DNA of 64,000 nt from NCBI GenBank assembly GCA_022563855.1, contig JADFMN010000006.1, positions 1-64,000 of the forward strand, given 5' to 3'. The translations under genes and the position numbers were made by a program. The notes beneath the pieces were generated by a model. The model was not told the origin of the DNA. It made no database searches and saw nothing but the letters and a program-made list of their open reading frames with translations. The stretch comes from Armatimonadota bacterium. Lineage in GTDB: Bacteria; Armatimonadota; Fimbriimonadia; Fimbriimonadales; Fimbriimonadaceae. Below, in pieces: positions 26,464 through 35,112 of this stretch (position 1 is the stretch's first letter; the number at the start of each line of letters is the position of its first letter).

Positions 26464-27272
26464 ACGAAGCACACGAATGGCGGAGCGCTCCCGCAGCAAA
26501 GTACGCGGTTGTCGGCGATCCCGTCGCCCACTCGCTCTCCCCACAGATGCAGAACGCCGCGTTCCGCGCGCATGGCCTGGCCGATGAATACATCGCTGTT
26601 CGCGTGCCGCTCGAGGAGTTCGACGAGGCGATGGAGCATCTCTTGTCACTCCGTTATTTCGGAGTCAACGTGACCATTCCGCTCAAGGAAGCGGCGTTCC
26701 GATGGGCGATGAACACTCCCGACTTGGAACGGCGCATGGGCGTTGTAAACACGTTGCGCCTCTCAGATCGCGAGGCGATCAACACAGACGCCCCGGGCTT
26801 TCTCGACGTAATCAAGTCCCTCGACGTTGCAACACCGTGTAGGCTGCTGTTGCTCGGCGCTGGGGGAACGGCACAGGCGTTCATAGTAGCGCTTGCGGAC
26901 GCAGGGTTCGAAGTCGCGTGTTGGAATCGAACGCGCAAGAAAATCGACGCAGTGGTCGAACAGCGCGGCGTGTCCGCAACTGTCCTCGATGTGCCAGACC
27001 CAGATGGCTGTCAGATCATCGTCAACGCGACGTCGGCGAGCATGGCCGGAGAGAGCCTTCCCGTACTTTGGGACCAAGCGCCCGAGGGAGCCGTAGCTAT
27101 CGATGTCTTCTATGCGGATGGGCCGACGGTGTTTCAGAGCGAAGCGCAGCGGTACGGTATCCAAGTCGCGTTGGACGGCAGAGCGCTGCTAGTTGCCCAG
27201 GGGGCCCGGTCGTTCGAGTGGTGGACGGGCAAATCCGCACCGCGAGAGGCTATGCTGAAAGCCGTTCAGTGA
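26460..27272 (+). CDS. aroE: Shikimate dehydrogenase
   Basis: 270 residues. Reduces 3-dehydroshikimate with NADPH in aromatic amino-acid synthesis. Substrate-side motifs are VVGDPVAHSLSPQMQNAAF and the catalytic lysine in NVTIPLKEAA; N and D appear in VNTLRLSD and TDAPGF. The nucleotide-binding GAGGTAQA and the NRT motif (WNRTRKK) for NADPH follow. The ATG overlaps the previous stop (ATGA). The frame extends upstream inside the HAD-GtrA gene, but that part lacks homology. Confidence 0.94.
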   Translation: MNEAHEWRSAPAAKYAVVGDPVAHSLSPQMQNAAFRAHGLADEYIAVRVPLEEFDEAMEHLLSLRYFGVNVTIPLKEAAFRWAMNTPDLERRMGVVNTLRLSDREAINTDAPGFLDVIKSLDVATPCRLLLLGAGGTAQAFIVALADAGFEVACWNRTRKKIDAVVEQRGVSATVLDVPDPDGCQIIVNATSASMAGESLPVLWDQAPEGAVAIDVFYADGPTVFQSEAQRYGIQVALDGRALLVAQGARSFEWWTGKSAPREAMLKAVQ

Positions 27273-28195
27273 GGATAGAGAAGGCTACTACAGAGAGTAT
27301 CAAGGAGGCCGCCCGCGTCCTGCGCGAAGGGGGGCTCGTCGTGATTCCGACGGAGACCGTGTACGGACTGGCCTGTGACGCACTGAACGTTGAGGCCGTT
27401 CGCAAGGTGTACGAGGTGAAGGGGCGCCCCACGGAGAATCCGTTGATCGTTCACATTGCGGACTTTGACAGCCTCGGCGATGTCGCGGAATCTTGGCCGG
27501 ACGCTTGCGAGCGGCTTGCGGAGCGGTTCTGGCCGGGGCCGCTTACGCTCGTGCTCCCACGAAAGGCAACCGTGCCGAAGGAGACGACGGGAGGACTGGA
27601 TACCATCGCAGTTCGAGTTCCTCAGCACCCGGTCGCCCTCGACTTTATCCGGGAGGTTGGCGGACCGATCGCTGCCCCAAGCGCCAATCCGTTCATGGGT
27701 CTGTCGCCTACTTCAGCCGACGCGATCGATCCTCAGATCGGCGAGGGCGCAGAGATGGTTTTGGACGGTGGGCGGTGCGACGTCGGGCTCGAGAGTACGG
27801 TCGTTGATCTCTCCGGCGATCATCCGCGCGTGCTGCGGCCCGGAGGTGTCACCCGGGCTCAAGTACAGGCGGTCGTTGGCGGCCCGCTTGGCCATCACCC
27901 TCCGCCAAACGTCAAAGCTAGCCCCGGAATGTACCCTCGGCACTACGCGCCGCAGGCGAAACTCATTCTTGTGACCGCTGTAGCCGACGGCCAAGTTGGA
28001 CTGAAGCTTCAAGGTGAGCCGTGCTCGGGTCAGATTCGTATGCCGCTGGACCCTCGGGCCTATGCTGCCAACCTGTACGCGGCACTGAGAAGCCTTGATC
28101 AAGACGGCGTGCGTGAAATCGCCGTGGAGATGCCGCCGGAGTCGCCGGATTGGGAGGCCGTCTTGGATCGGTTGAAGAAGGCCGCCAGCGATTAG
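27269..28195 (+). CDS. tsaC: L-threonylcarbamoyladenylate synthase (Sua5 type)
   Basis: 308 residues starting at GTG, which overlaps the aroE stop. The YrdC domain (residues about 5-195) has EGGLVVIPTETVYGLACDA, KGRPTENPLIVHI, RFWPGPLTLVL and APSANPFMGLSPT. A linker with SPGMYPRHYAPQAKL leads to a C-terminal Sua5 Rossmann-like domain, so this is the two-domain Sua5 form. It makes threonylcarbamoyl-AMP for t6A37 on ANN-decoding tRNAs. It is last in the ruvX-mltG-HAD/GtrA-aroE-tsaC set and converges on the STAS gene with a 4-nt overlap. Confidence 0.94.
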   Translation: MRIEKATTESIKEAARVLREGGLVVIPTETVYGLACDALNVEAVRKVYEVKGRPTENPLIVHIADFDSLGDVAESWPDACERLAERFWPGPLTLVLPRKATVPKETTGGLDTIAVRVPQHPVALDFIREVGGPIAAPSANPFMGLSPTSADAIDPQIGEGAEMVLDGGRCDVGLESTVVDLSGDHPRVLRPGGVTRAQVQAVVGGPLGHHPPPNVKASPGMYPRHYAPQAKLILVTAVADGQVGLKLQGEPCSGQIRMPLDPRAYAANLYAALRSLDQDGVREIAVEMPPESPDWEAVLDRLKKAASD

Positions 28196-29007
28196 TCGCG
28201 CACCGCGCCGCGGACGATGACGACCGACCGGTTCACTCTCTGCAAGATGGCTGAGATCAGTTTAATGCCTTCTTCCTGCTGGTCAGGACTTCTTTTCGAA
28301 AGCGCAAAGATCACGCGAGCGGCGTCGACCTCTTCGGCCACGTCATGGATGAGTCCCGGCAGGTCCCTAGCCCGCTCTAAGCGCAGTTCGTGCGCGGTCT
28401 TGTACTGCTTCAACCGTTCCTTGCCAGTGTCGAACGCCCGAACAGCACGGTCTTCCAGCTCCGGCATCGGAGCCTGAAGCGGCAAGTTTCGCGGCACGAT
28501 GATCGGGAATAGCAGAACGACCTTGGCAGGGAGCGTACTGACGAATTCGTTAGCGACGTGAAACAGCTCTTCGTCGCTCTCGTCGCCCGATAGCACGGCG
28601 AGGATTATGCGGTCGTAGGCTCGCACCTCCGGCTCTCGCTTCCGTTTTTTCGGTTCGTCGTCGTCGTTCTCGACCAGCAGGTCTAAGGATTTGCGCGCGG
28701 CCTCAACGGTCTCGGCGATCGGTAGTTGCGAGCGCACTTCGGGCACGCTGCGCAAGACTTCCAACATCTCCTCGGATACTGCTGCGACGACGATCCTTGC
28801 CTGCTTGTGCTCTGCGACGAAGTCGATGGCATCGTGAAACGTCTCCGCTCCGTCTGGCGTGATCTCCGTGATTCCGCTGCAGTCGATGATGACGCCGGTC
28901 GGATGACGCTTCAACGTCAGAGAGATCGCTGTGTGGATCGTCTCCCAAAAGTTCGAGCGCAACGCCCCTGAGAGGATGATCACGTCTTCGTACGATTCAA
29001 CTATCAT
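28192..29007 (-). CDS. STAS + Usp-like two-domain protein, partner of the KimA-like permease
   Basis: 271 residues. Residues 1-110 look like a STAS (anti-sigma antagonist-like) domain: VIILSGALRSNF, GVIIDCSGITEITPDGAE and ARIVVAAVSEEM. After an acidic/basic linker (ENDDDEPKKRKREPE), residues about 128-271 resemble a UspA-type nucleotide-binding domain: YDRIILAVLSGDESDEELF, ending in LQRVNRSVVIVRG. The ATG shares one base with the stop of the permease (TAATG), so the two are almost surely co-translated. STAS and Usp domains occur as regulatory tails of anion and cation transporters; a regulatory role here is inferred. Confidence 0.8.
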   Translation of the reverse strand: MIVESYEDVIILSGALRSNFWETIHTAISLTLKRHPTGVIIDCSGITEITPDGAETFHDAIDFVAEHKQARIVVAAVSEEMLEVLRSVPEVRSQLPIAETVEAARKSLDLLVENDDDEPKKRKREPEVRAYDRIILAVLSGDESDEELFHVANEFVSTLPAKVVLLFPIIVPRNLPLQAPMPELEDRAVRAFDTGKERLKQYKTAHELRLERARDLPGLIHDVAEEVDAARVIFALSKRSPDQQEEGIKLISAILQRVNRSVVIVRGAVRD

Positions 29008-30890
29008 TAGAGGAAGTACCTCACGCTACTAATCACTACGTTCCGCCTCCCCCCGAGAGCCAGCTTCAAGAACAGTCCTACGTTGCTGTGCAGCAGGCTT
29101 TGCAATCGATTCCTGGGCACTGCCTCTGCTACGATCACCGTCACCATGTGGTTCGGGTCGTCTGCCTCTTCAATCGTTTGATCGACGTACTCTAGTATCG
29201 GTCGAATCAGTGATCGATACGGCGATTCCAATATTACCAGCGGCATGTCGGCGCCGATCTTCTGCCACTCCTCTTTTACTTGCGCAACACTGTCAGAGTC
29301 CAGGATGACGTGAACCGCGCGCACGTCGTCGGAAACGGTCCGCGAGTACGAAATCGCCTTGAGCACGCCGCGGTGCAGCCTGGGCACCAACAGCAAGACG
29401 GTTGTTGTGTACGTGACGGCCTCATCCCCCGGACGAATGTTCAGCTCTCGAGCGAGGTAATCGTAATGTCGTTTGATGCGAATGAAGCCGTACATCACCA
29501 GTCCGATCGCCGCTATAGTTATCCACGAACCCTCGGTCCAGCGCGTCAGCAATTGCACGATGACGACGGCTCCGCACACGATTGCGCCAAAGAGGCTCAC
29601 GTACTTCTTCCAAGACGTCCGGCCCCGCTTCTTCCACCATCTCACCATTCCGGCCTGACTGAGGGTGAACGACAAGAACACGCCGATCGCGTACATGGGC
29701 AAGAGCGCGTGTGTGTCGGCCCGCATCGCGACGATCAGCACGATTGACAGGACCGCCAGCAAGATGATCCCGTTTTGGTAGACCAGTCGGTCTCCGAGCG
29801 AAGCGAGCTGCCGAGGCATATAGCCGTCGCGGGCGATGAACATCGAAAGGCGCGGGAAGTCGGCGTAACCGGTGTTTGCGGCCAAGACGAGGATCATGGC
29901 CGTCGCGACCTGAGTAGCGTAGAACAGCCACCCCTCGCCGACCATCTCGACGACGATCTGGGCTATGACGGGCCGGTAATTGGCGTCGGTGAATTCCATC
30001 GGCGTGATACCGAAGTAGTACGCTGCCCAGGAGATCCCTCCGAACAGGACGGACATGACGCAGCCCATGGCGACGATCGTCTTCGAGGCGTTCCGCGCCT
30101 CCGGCGCCTTGAACGCCATGACGCCGTCGGCGATCGCTTCCGTCCCAGTCAGCGCAGTGCAGCCGGCAGCGAACGCTTTGAACAGAAAGAGCGCCAGGAA
30201 CAGCCCGGCCAGCGGTTTCATCGTCGCACTCGCGTCGAACTCAGGCATCGCTCGTTCAGCCCCGCCCATGGTCGCCTGCCAAACGCCAAGGCCGATGACA
30301 ACGCCGATCAGGAGGATGAAAGAGTACGTTGGCGGCGCAAAGACCGCGCCGCTCTCCTTCGCACCGCGCAAATTGACAAATGTGATCCCGATGACCGCCG
30401 AGCACGCCATCAGAACCGCGAAGCTGTGCGTGCCGGGGGCCATGGCAATGATCGCGCTTGCTCCAGCCGAAACGGAAACGGCAACGGTGAGTACGTAGCC
30501 GATCAGCAGAGCGGCGCCAGCAACGAGTCCGAAGCTCTTTCCGAGGTTTTCTGAAGAGACCCGGTACGAGCCGCCGCCCTTAGGATACGCGTTGATCGTC
30601 TGATAGTAGCTGAAGATAACCGTCCACAGCAGCAAGATGAGCGCGCCGGAAATCGGGACGAGATACCACATTGCGCCAGGCCCTTGGGCCTTGAGCTGGT
30701 GCATAATCTCCTCGCTCGCGTACGCCGTCGACGAGAGGGCGTCGGAGGCGAACACGGCCAAAGCGATCGGGATCACCATTCGCTCGTGGCTGGCGAATCG
30801 TCTGTGTATCGGACTGCCGAGCAGCCGGTGACTGAGTCTGCCTAGGACACCCGTGCGAGAACCGCCGCTTTTGGTTTCCTCTGGCTTCAT
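29007..30890 (-). CDS. APC-superfamily permease, KimA/YdaO-like potassium transporter
   Basis: About 627 residues. Twelve hydrophobic segments cover residues about 40-460, beginning with IALAVFASDALSSTAYASEE, the signature of the KimA (YdaO) group. NLRGAKESGAVFAPPTY and GTEAIADGVMAFKAPEARNA are further family marks. A cytoplasmic C-terminal domain (about 475-627) matches the region where KimA binds cyclic di-AMP. KimA imports K+ with protons. The start may be 30896 or 30890, two residues apart. The STAS-Usp protein follows in the same transcript. Confidence 0.87.
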   Translation of the reverse strand: MKPEETKSGGSRTGVLGRLSHRLLGSPIHRRFASHERMVIPIALAVFASDALSSTAYASEEIMHQLKAQGPGAMWYLVPISGALILLLWTVIFSYYQTINAYPKGGGSYRVSSENLGKSFGLVAGAALLIGYVLTVAVSVSAGASAIIAMAPGTHSFAVLMACSAVIGITFVNLRGAKESGAVFAPPTYSFILLIGVVIGLGVWQATMGGAERAMPEFDASATMKPLAGLFLALFLFKAFAAGCTALTGTEAIADGVMAFKAPEARNASKTIVAMGCVMSVLFGGISWAAYYFGITPMEFTDANYRPVIAQIVVEMVGEGWLFYATQVATAMILVLAANTGYADFPRLSMFIARDGYMPRQLASLGDRLVYQNGIILLAVLSIVLIVAMRADTHALLPMYAIGVFLSFTLSQAGMVRWWKKRGRTSWKKYVSLFGAIVCGAVVIVQLLTRWTEGSWITIAAIGLVMYGFIRIKRHYDYLARELNIRPGDEAVTYTTTVLLLVPRLHRGVLKAISYSRTVSDDVRAVHVILDSDSVAQVKEEWQKIGADMPLVILESPYRSLIRPILEYVDQTIEEADDPNHMVTVIVAEAVPRNRLQSLLHSNVGLFLKLALGGRRNVVISSVRYFL

Positions 30891-30903
30891 ACGCACTGAC
30901 CGA

Positions 30904-31956
30904 TCATGGTTTCATCATTCGGCGCTCGACGATTCCCAGCTCTTTGTCCAGTTCCAAGTACACACTCGGCGGATCGCTAAGCCTCAGCGCAGACCTAGGG
31001 TTCAGGCAGCACGCGCGTATCGCGATTTCCGGGCCGAAGTCGTCGTGCAGGTTGCGGAATGCATCAAGGAGCGTGATGGCGCTGCCCGCTAGCGCGCCGT
31101 TCGACAGCAACCTCACCTCTTTTGGGCCAGTGACGCACTCCATTCCCCACATGTTCAGTTTTTGGCCAGGTGGCATGCCGGTCGCCATTGTACTGTCGCT
31201 GACAGCAAGGACCCCGCCAGGCGGCTTGCTCTTGAACAGAAGCCCTGCCGCCTCGGGGGACACGTGCAGCCGGTCGTAAATGAGCTCGCACCGCAGCGCG
31301 TCGTTGAGCAGCGCGTAACCGACGGTGCCAGCCTCTCGGTGGTGGAGGGGGCGCATTGCGTTGAACGTGTGAGTGGTGTGCGCTGCCCCGTGGTCGAAAC
31401 CCGCACGCGCCTCGTCGTGCGTGGCGTTCGTGTGCCCCATGCTCGCGATGACGCCGTTGGAGTTGAGCTTGGCGATCAGTTGCAGGGCGCGAGGAGTCTC
31501 TGGCGCGATCGTGACGACCTTCAGCCGTGGGTCGTCCAGTATCGCATCCCACTCGCCGGGGCCATCGGGTGCTTCGCAAATGTGCTCCTTTGGCTGAGCT
31601 CCAGGGTACTCCGTGCTGATGAACGGCCCTTCCAGATGGAATCCGCCGATCAGACCATGATCTGGTATGTTCGACAGCGCGGTCGCAACGTCTGCTGCTG
31701 CTGCCGTCACCGTCGTGGGCAAGAACATCTCGTATCCGACTTCTTCGAGCCTCTCGCAAAGATCGAGCATATCGCTCTGGGAGGCTGACATGAAATCGAT
31801 CCCGTACGCGCCGTGGATGTGAATATCGACGAAACCCGGGATCACGAGAGCGGAAGGCTGCTTGTCGACTCGCTTTATGCCGGGTGGCGTTACGGACCAA
31901 TCGACTTCATACGTGCCGAATCCTTCTGAGCCTAACGTGTCTACGACTTCGTTCAC
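30904..31956 (-). CDS. nagA: N-acetylglucosamine-6-phosphate deacetylase
   Basis: 350 residues, a little short for the family (about 380). Metal and substrate motifs are VDIHIHG, GFHLEGPFIS, ASMGHTNA and HTTHTFNAMRPLHHRE; the catalytic aspartate is in AVSDSTMATG. It removes acetate from GlcNAc-6-P in amino-sugar catabolism or wall recycling. No NagB or PTS gene is nearby. The ATG overlaps the dprA stop by 4 nt, an unusual pairing but clearly one transcript. Confidence 0.92.
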   Translation of the reverse strand: MNEVVDTLGSEGFGTYEVDWSVTPPGIKRVDKQPSALVIPGFVDIHIHGAYGIDFMSASQSDMLDLCERLEEVGYEMFLPTTVTAAAADVATALSNIPDHGLIGGFHLEGPFISTEYPGAQPKEHICEAPDGPGEWDAILDDPRLKVVTIAPETPRALQLIAKLNSNGVIASMGHTNATHDEARAGFDHGAAHTTHTFNAMRPLHHREAGTVGYALLNDALRCELIYDRLHVSPEAAGLLFKSKPPGGVLAVSDSTMATGMPPGQKLNMWGMECVTGPKEVRLLSNGALAGSAITLLDAFRNLHDDFGPEIAIRACCLNPRSALRLSDPPSVYLELDKELGIVERRMMKP

Positions 31957-32951
31957 GGCTTGATTGAATACCCTAGTTCCGTTTTTACAACCACCCCGTC
32001 CAACTCCATCAGCGTCAACTCGGAGAGAATCTCGGGTGACTCCAGCCCAAGCTCGCTGACGATCACGTCCGCAGGCTGCGGATTTGCCGACAGGACGTCG
32101 ACGATGCTTTGCTGCACGCTTGTCAAGTCCCGTTCGACCGGTTCCTCTCCGAGCGGCTCAAGTTGCAGATCCTCCAAGACTTGATCCGGATGGTAGACGA
32201 GCGTCGCTCCGTCGCGAATCATGTTGTGCGATCCGCGGAAGTGCGGCATGTCGATCGTGCCTGGCACGACGTAGACCGGGCGCCCCAGCTCTGCTGCGGC
32301 GGTGCACGCCATGGACGCGCCCGACCTTTCGGGCGCTTCGACCAGTAGAACGGCCTTCGCCATGGCAGCGATCAGGCTATTCCTGATCGGGAAGCAGTAC
32401 TCCAGGGCAGGCATGCCGACGGCGAACGGACTGACCAGGCATCCGGACTCTCGGATTCTATTGAACAGCGGCTTGTTCTTCGGGGGTTGAGCGTGTTCCA
32501 CGCCGTTGGCGAGGACCGCGATCGTTGGTCCGCCTGCTTCCAAGGCGCCCTCGTGCGCTTGCGCGTCGATGCCCAGGGCGCCGCCGCTGAGAACGACCGC
32601 ACCGGAGCGCGCAAACGCGCCGGCGAATTTTCGAGCAACAGCTTTGCCGTACGTTGTGGCAGCCCTTGTGCCGATGACGGCGATCATTGGCCGCTGTAGG
32701 ACCGAGGCGTCGCCCCAAGCAAACATCGCCGGCGGACGGTTTTGTATGGCGAGCAGGTCCGGCCCGTACGACTCTTCTGTGACGATGTGCACCCCTGAGC
32801 GCACCGACTTCTCCAGCAGTTCGGGATCGATCTTCTGCATCTTCTGGCGGGCGCCGTCGCTGACATACCTATGTGATCTCAAGAAAGAGATTGGGTCAAC
32901 GTTCGAAGTCCCAAGAGATTGAAGGATCTCTTGGGACTTCGATGCCGGCAA
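31953..32951 (-). CDS. dprA: DNA processing protein DprA (Smf)
   Basis: 332 residues. The central Rossmann-like DprA fold has AVIGTRAATTYGKAVAR, VVLSGGALGIDAQAHEGAL, TIAVLANGVEHAQP and FPIRNSLIAAMA. A C-terminal winged-helix (DLTSVQQSIVDVL to the end) is present. DprA loads RecA on incoming single-stranded DNA, so the cell may be transformable. Start appears to be TTG 32951, just downstream of the propeller gene. The usual N-terminal SAM domain is reduced to a helical remnant. Confidence 0.93.
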   Translation of the reverse strand: MPASKSQEILQSLGTSNVDPISFLRSHRYVSDGARQKMQKIDPELLEKSVRSGVHIVTEESYGPDLLAIQNRPPAMFAWGDASVLQRPMIAVIGTRAATTYGKAVARKFAGAFARSGAVVLSGGALGIDAQAHEGALEAGGPTIAVLANGVEHAQPPKNKPLFNRIRESGCLVSPFAVGMPALEYCFPIRNSLIAAMAKAVLLVEAPERSGASMACTAAAELGRPVYVVPGTIDMPHFRGSHNMIRDGATLVYHPDQVLEDLQLEPLGEEPVERDLTSVQQSIVDVLSANPQPADVIVSELGLESPEILSELTLMELDGVVVKTELGYSIKP

Positions 32952-33004
32952 CTCCGCGGCGAGCAGATACTGCCAAAAGAGTGTCGAGGGGCGATTTTGC
33001 GTGG

Positions 33005-34714
33005 TTATGCGCCTCCGCCGGTTCTTCCGCCTCCGCCTCCGCGTCCGCCACCGTAACCACCGCCACCGCCGCCCAATCCGCCGCGGTTGCCAGCATCGCC
33101 CGTGTTGTCATCCAGTCGTCTTGGACCGCCCAAGGCCGTACGGATATCGTTGTCAACGGTCAGCACGAAGGTTGTGGCGCTGCGATTGCCCATCCAGTCC
33201 GAGAGGCTGACGTTGATTTGCGCTCTGCCTTCAGCCATTGGCCGATTAACGGTGTTCGAGTAAATCCGAATCCAAATCCGCCCTTCGCGATCCACTTCGT
33301 GATTGTAGATCGTGCCGTTGATCGCAACCTGCAGCGTGTCGAAGTTGATTCCAGATCCTAGGTCTTGCGCAATGAATACGAGAATCGTCGGAGGTGCTCC
33401 AGAAATCTGATCGCCAGCGTTCGGCCACGCCATCCTCACGCTCGGAGGCGTCAGATCGACGCCGAATTTATCGTCGAATGAGAGGATGCTGCCATCGCGG
33501 GCAAGCATGAGCATGGTGTCGTCAACGATCGTTGGCGCAGCGGCTGCGATCACGTACTTGATTTCGATTTCAGCGTCGTCGCTGCTGCCGGCAGTTTGGC
33601 CCCCGCTTCCACCTCCTCCACCAAGGCCACCGTCTCCGGCCCGGCCAGTGCCACTGCCAGCACCGGCACCTGCACCGGTGCCGCCACCGCTCACCGTGTA
33701 CTTAAGACCCTTGATCATCGGCGGTACGGTGAAGTTCCAAACGACGTCGCCAGTGACCGGATGGACCATGTTGACCGATCCGTTAGCGGTTGGCACGATT
33801 ACGTGGTCGCCAGCGTACAGCGGGCTGGAAACTGGCAGCGATTCAAGGTCAACGCCGTTGCCGGTCATCAGGCGTCCGTTGCCGATATTGAGCGAGTAGA
33901 GGATTCCCGATTCTGTTACCACGGCAACTCCAGTTGTCGAGACGGCGGGCTCATATAACAGACGTCCTCTGATCAGCCTCTGCCAGATCGGGCGTCCCGA
34001 GTTCGCTCGCAGAGCGTTCACGTAGTTGTCCGAATTGAGATAGATCACGTCGCCGTAGACTTTCGCTCCGACCGTCGGCGACAGACGCGTGAAGCTCTTG
34101 ACCCAGTTGATCCGGCGCGTGACGATGCTGATCGAGTAAATCTTTGCTGCGCTGGTGAAGACAATGACGTTGTCCTGCCATGTGTCCATCGAGGAGTACA
34201 GGCTTTCGCCTAGATTGATCGCGTTGGGCCAGATCGGTTGGCCCGTCGTCAGATTGACGGCCATGATTTCACCGCTCGCCATGCCGAACACGACGCTGTC
34301 AGCAGCGAAAACTGGAGTCGAGATGATAGAACTGTCCGCAAGGTAAAGCCACAGGCGTTTTCCAGTCTCCTTGTCGACGGCGTACACGGTCTTGTCATCG
34401 TCGGCGGCTATCAGCACGTCGCCGGCCAACATCGCACCGGTGAGAAAGTTGGTTTCGAGAGGCGCGCCCAGTGGGTACCGCCATATCTGATTGCCGGTCT
34501 CCAGGTCGAGGCAGTACATGCGCGACCCAACTGCCGCATATACGCGACCGTTCTCGACAATCGGAGAACCAGATGGCCGGGCGTTGATTCGCTCCGCCCA
34601 GCGCCAGGCGATAGGCGCAGGTCCGTCAAAGTCCGCTAAAGCCGTTCCTGCGAACGTCAACGCTAATATCGCCAACAGAAATCGCTGTATCAAAGCCATC
34701 GTAAGAATCTTCAT
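33005..34714 (-). CDS. Exported PQQ-like beta-propeller protein with glycine-rich linkers
   Basis: About 569 residues with a signal peptide (MKILTMALIQRFLLAILALTFAG). Residues about 35-330 are a BamB/PQQ-type propeller: repeated blades such as YCLDLETGNQIWRYPL, YAVDKETGKRLWLYLA and NMVHPVTGDVVWNF. A glycine-rich linker near 335-370 follows, then an Ig-like domain with PPSVRMAWPNAGDQIS and an FVLTVDN end. The extreme C-terminus is again glycine-rich (GGGGGYGGGRGGGGG). BamB acts in outer-membrane assembly, but the extra Ig-like part and tails point to an envelope-surface protein of unknown role. Confidence 0.8.
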   Translation of the reverse strand: MKILTMALIQRFLLAILALTFAGTALADFDGPAPIAWRWAERINARPSGSPIVENGRVYAAVGSRMYCLDLETGNQIWRYPLGAPLETNFLTGAMLAGDVLIAADDDKTVYAVDKETGKRLWLYLADSSIISTPVFAADSVVFGMASGEIMAVNLTTGQPIWPNAINLGESLYSSMDTWQDNVIVFTSAAKIYSISIVTRRINWVKSFTRLSPTVGAKVYGDVIYLNSDNYVNALRANSGRPIWQRLIRGRLLYEPAVSTTGVAVVTESGILYSLNIGNGRLMTGNGVDLESLPVSSPLYAGDHVIVPTANGSVNMVHPVTGDVVWNFTVPPMIKGLKYTVSGGGTGAGAGAGSGTGRAGDGGLGGGGGSGGQTAGSSDDAEIEIKYVIAAAAPTIVDDTMLMLARDGSILSFDDKFGVDLTPPSVRMAWPNAGDQISGAPPTILVFIAQDLGSGINFDTLQVAINGTIYNHEVDREGRIWIRIYSNTVNRPMAEGRAQINVSLSDWMGNRSATTFVLTVDNDIRTALGGPRRLDDNTGDAGNRGGLGGGGGGYGGGRGGGGGRTGGGA

Positions 34715-34924
34715 CGCTACACGTTCCGTACAACCTGACTTACAGGAGTATATCGAGGGCATTGCGTGTTTGTCTATGCGCTCTGCTATTCGGACGCTCC
34801 ATCGACGAGAATGGTCACGGCACACCAAGGACATGACTGACCGGGCCTAGTCGGGAATCAGGCCCGAACGACTCCCGGTGGACTCGGATTGAACCGACAA
34901 TTCTGGTAGAATTCACCCGCTTGC

Positions 34925-35001
<77 letters not shown>

Positions 35002-35042
35002 ATTCTCATCAAACTTCCTTTTTTTGTAAAGAATCGATCAGG

Positions 35043-35087
35043 CGCGAGAATTCCAAGCTAAACTGAACTCGTGGAATCCTGCTCGCG
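35043..35087 (+). promoter_or_regulatory. Inverted repeat in the sufS leader
   Basis: CGCGAG then AATTCCA (35043-35055) faces TGGAAT...CTCGCG (35072-35087), giving two stacked complementary blocks. It sits 26 nt before the sufS ATG and just upstream of a GATACT box (35087-35092 region). It could be an operator for an Rrf2-type regulator or an RNA hairpin. Confidence 0.4.
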
Positions 35088-35112
35088 ATACTAGGGTTTC
35101 CGGTTCTTTGAT

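Noticed and set aside
35002-35042. T-run after tRNA-Ile as an intrinsic terminator
   Set aside because: Seven T residues are present, but no stable hairpin precedes them apart from the tRNA itself.
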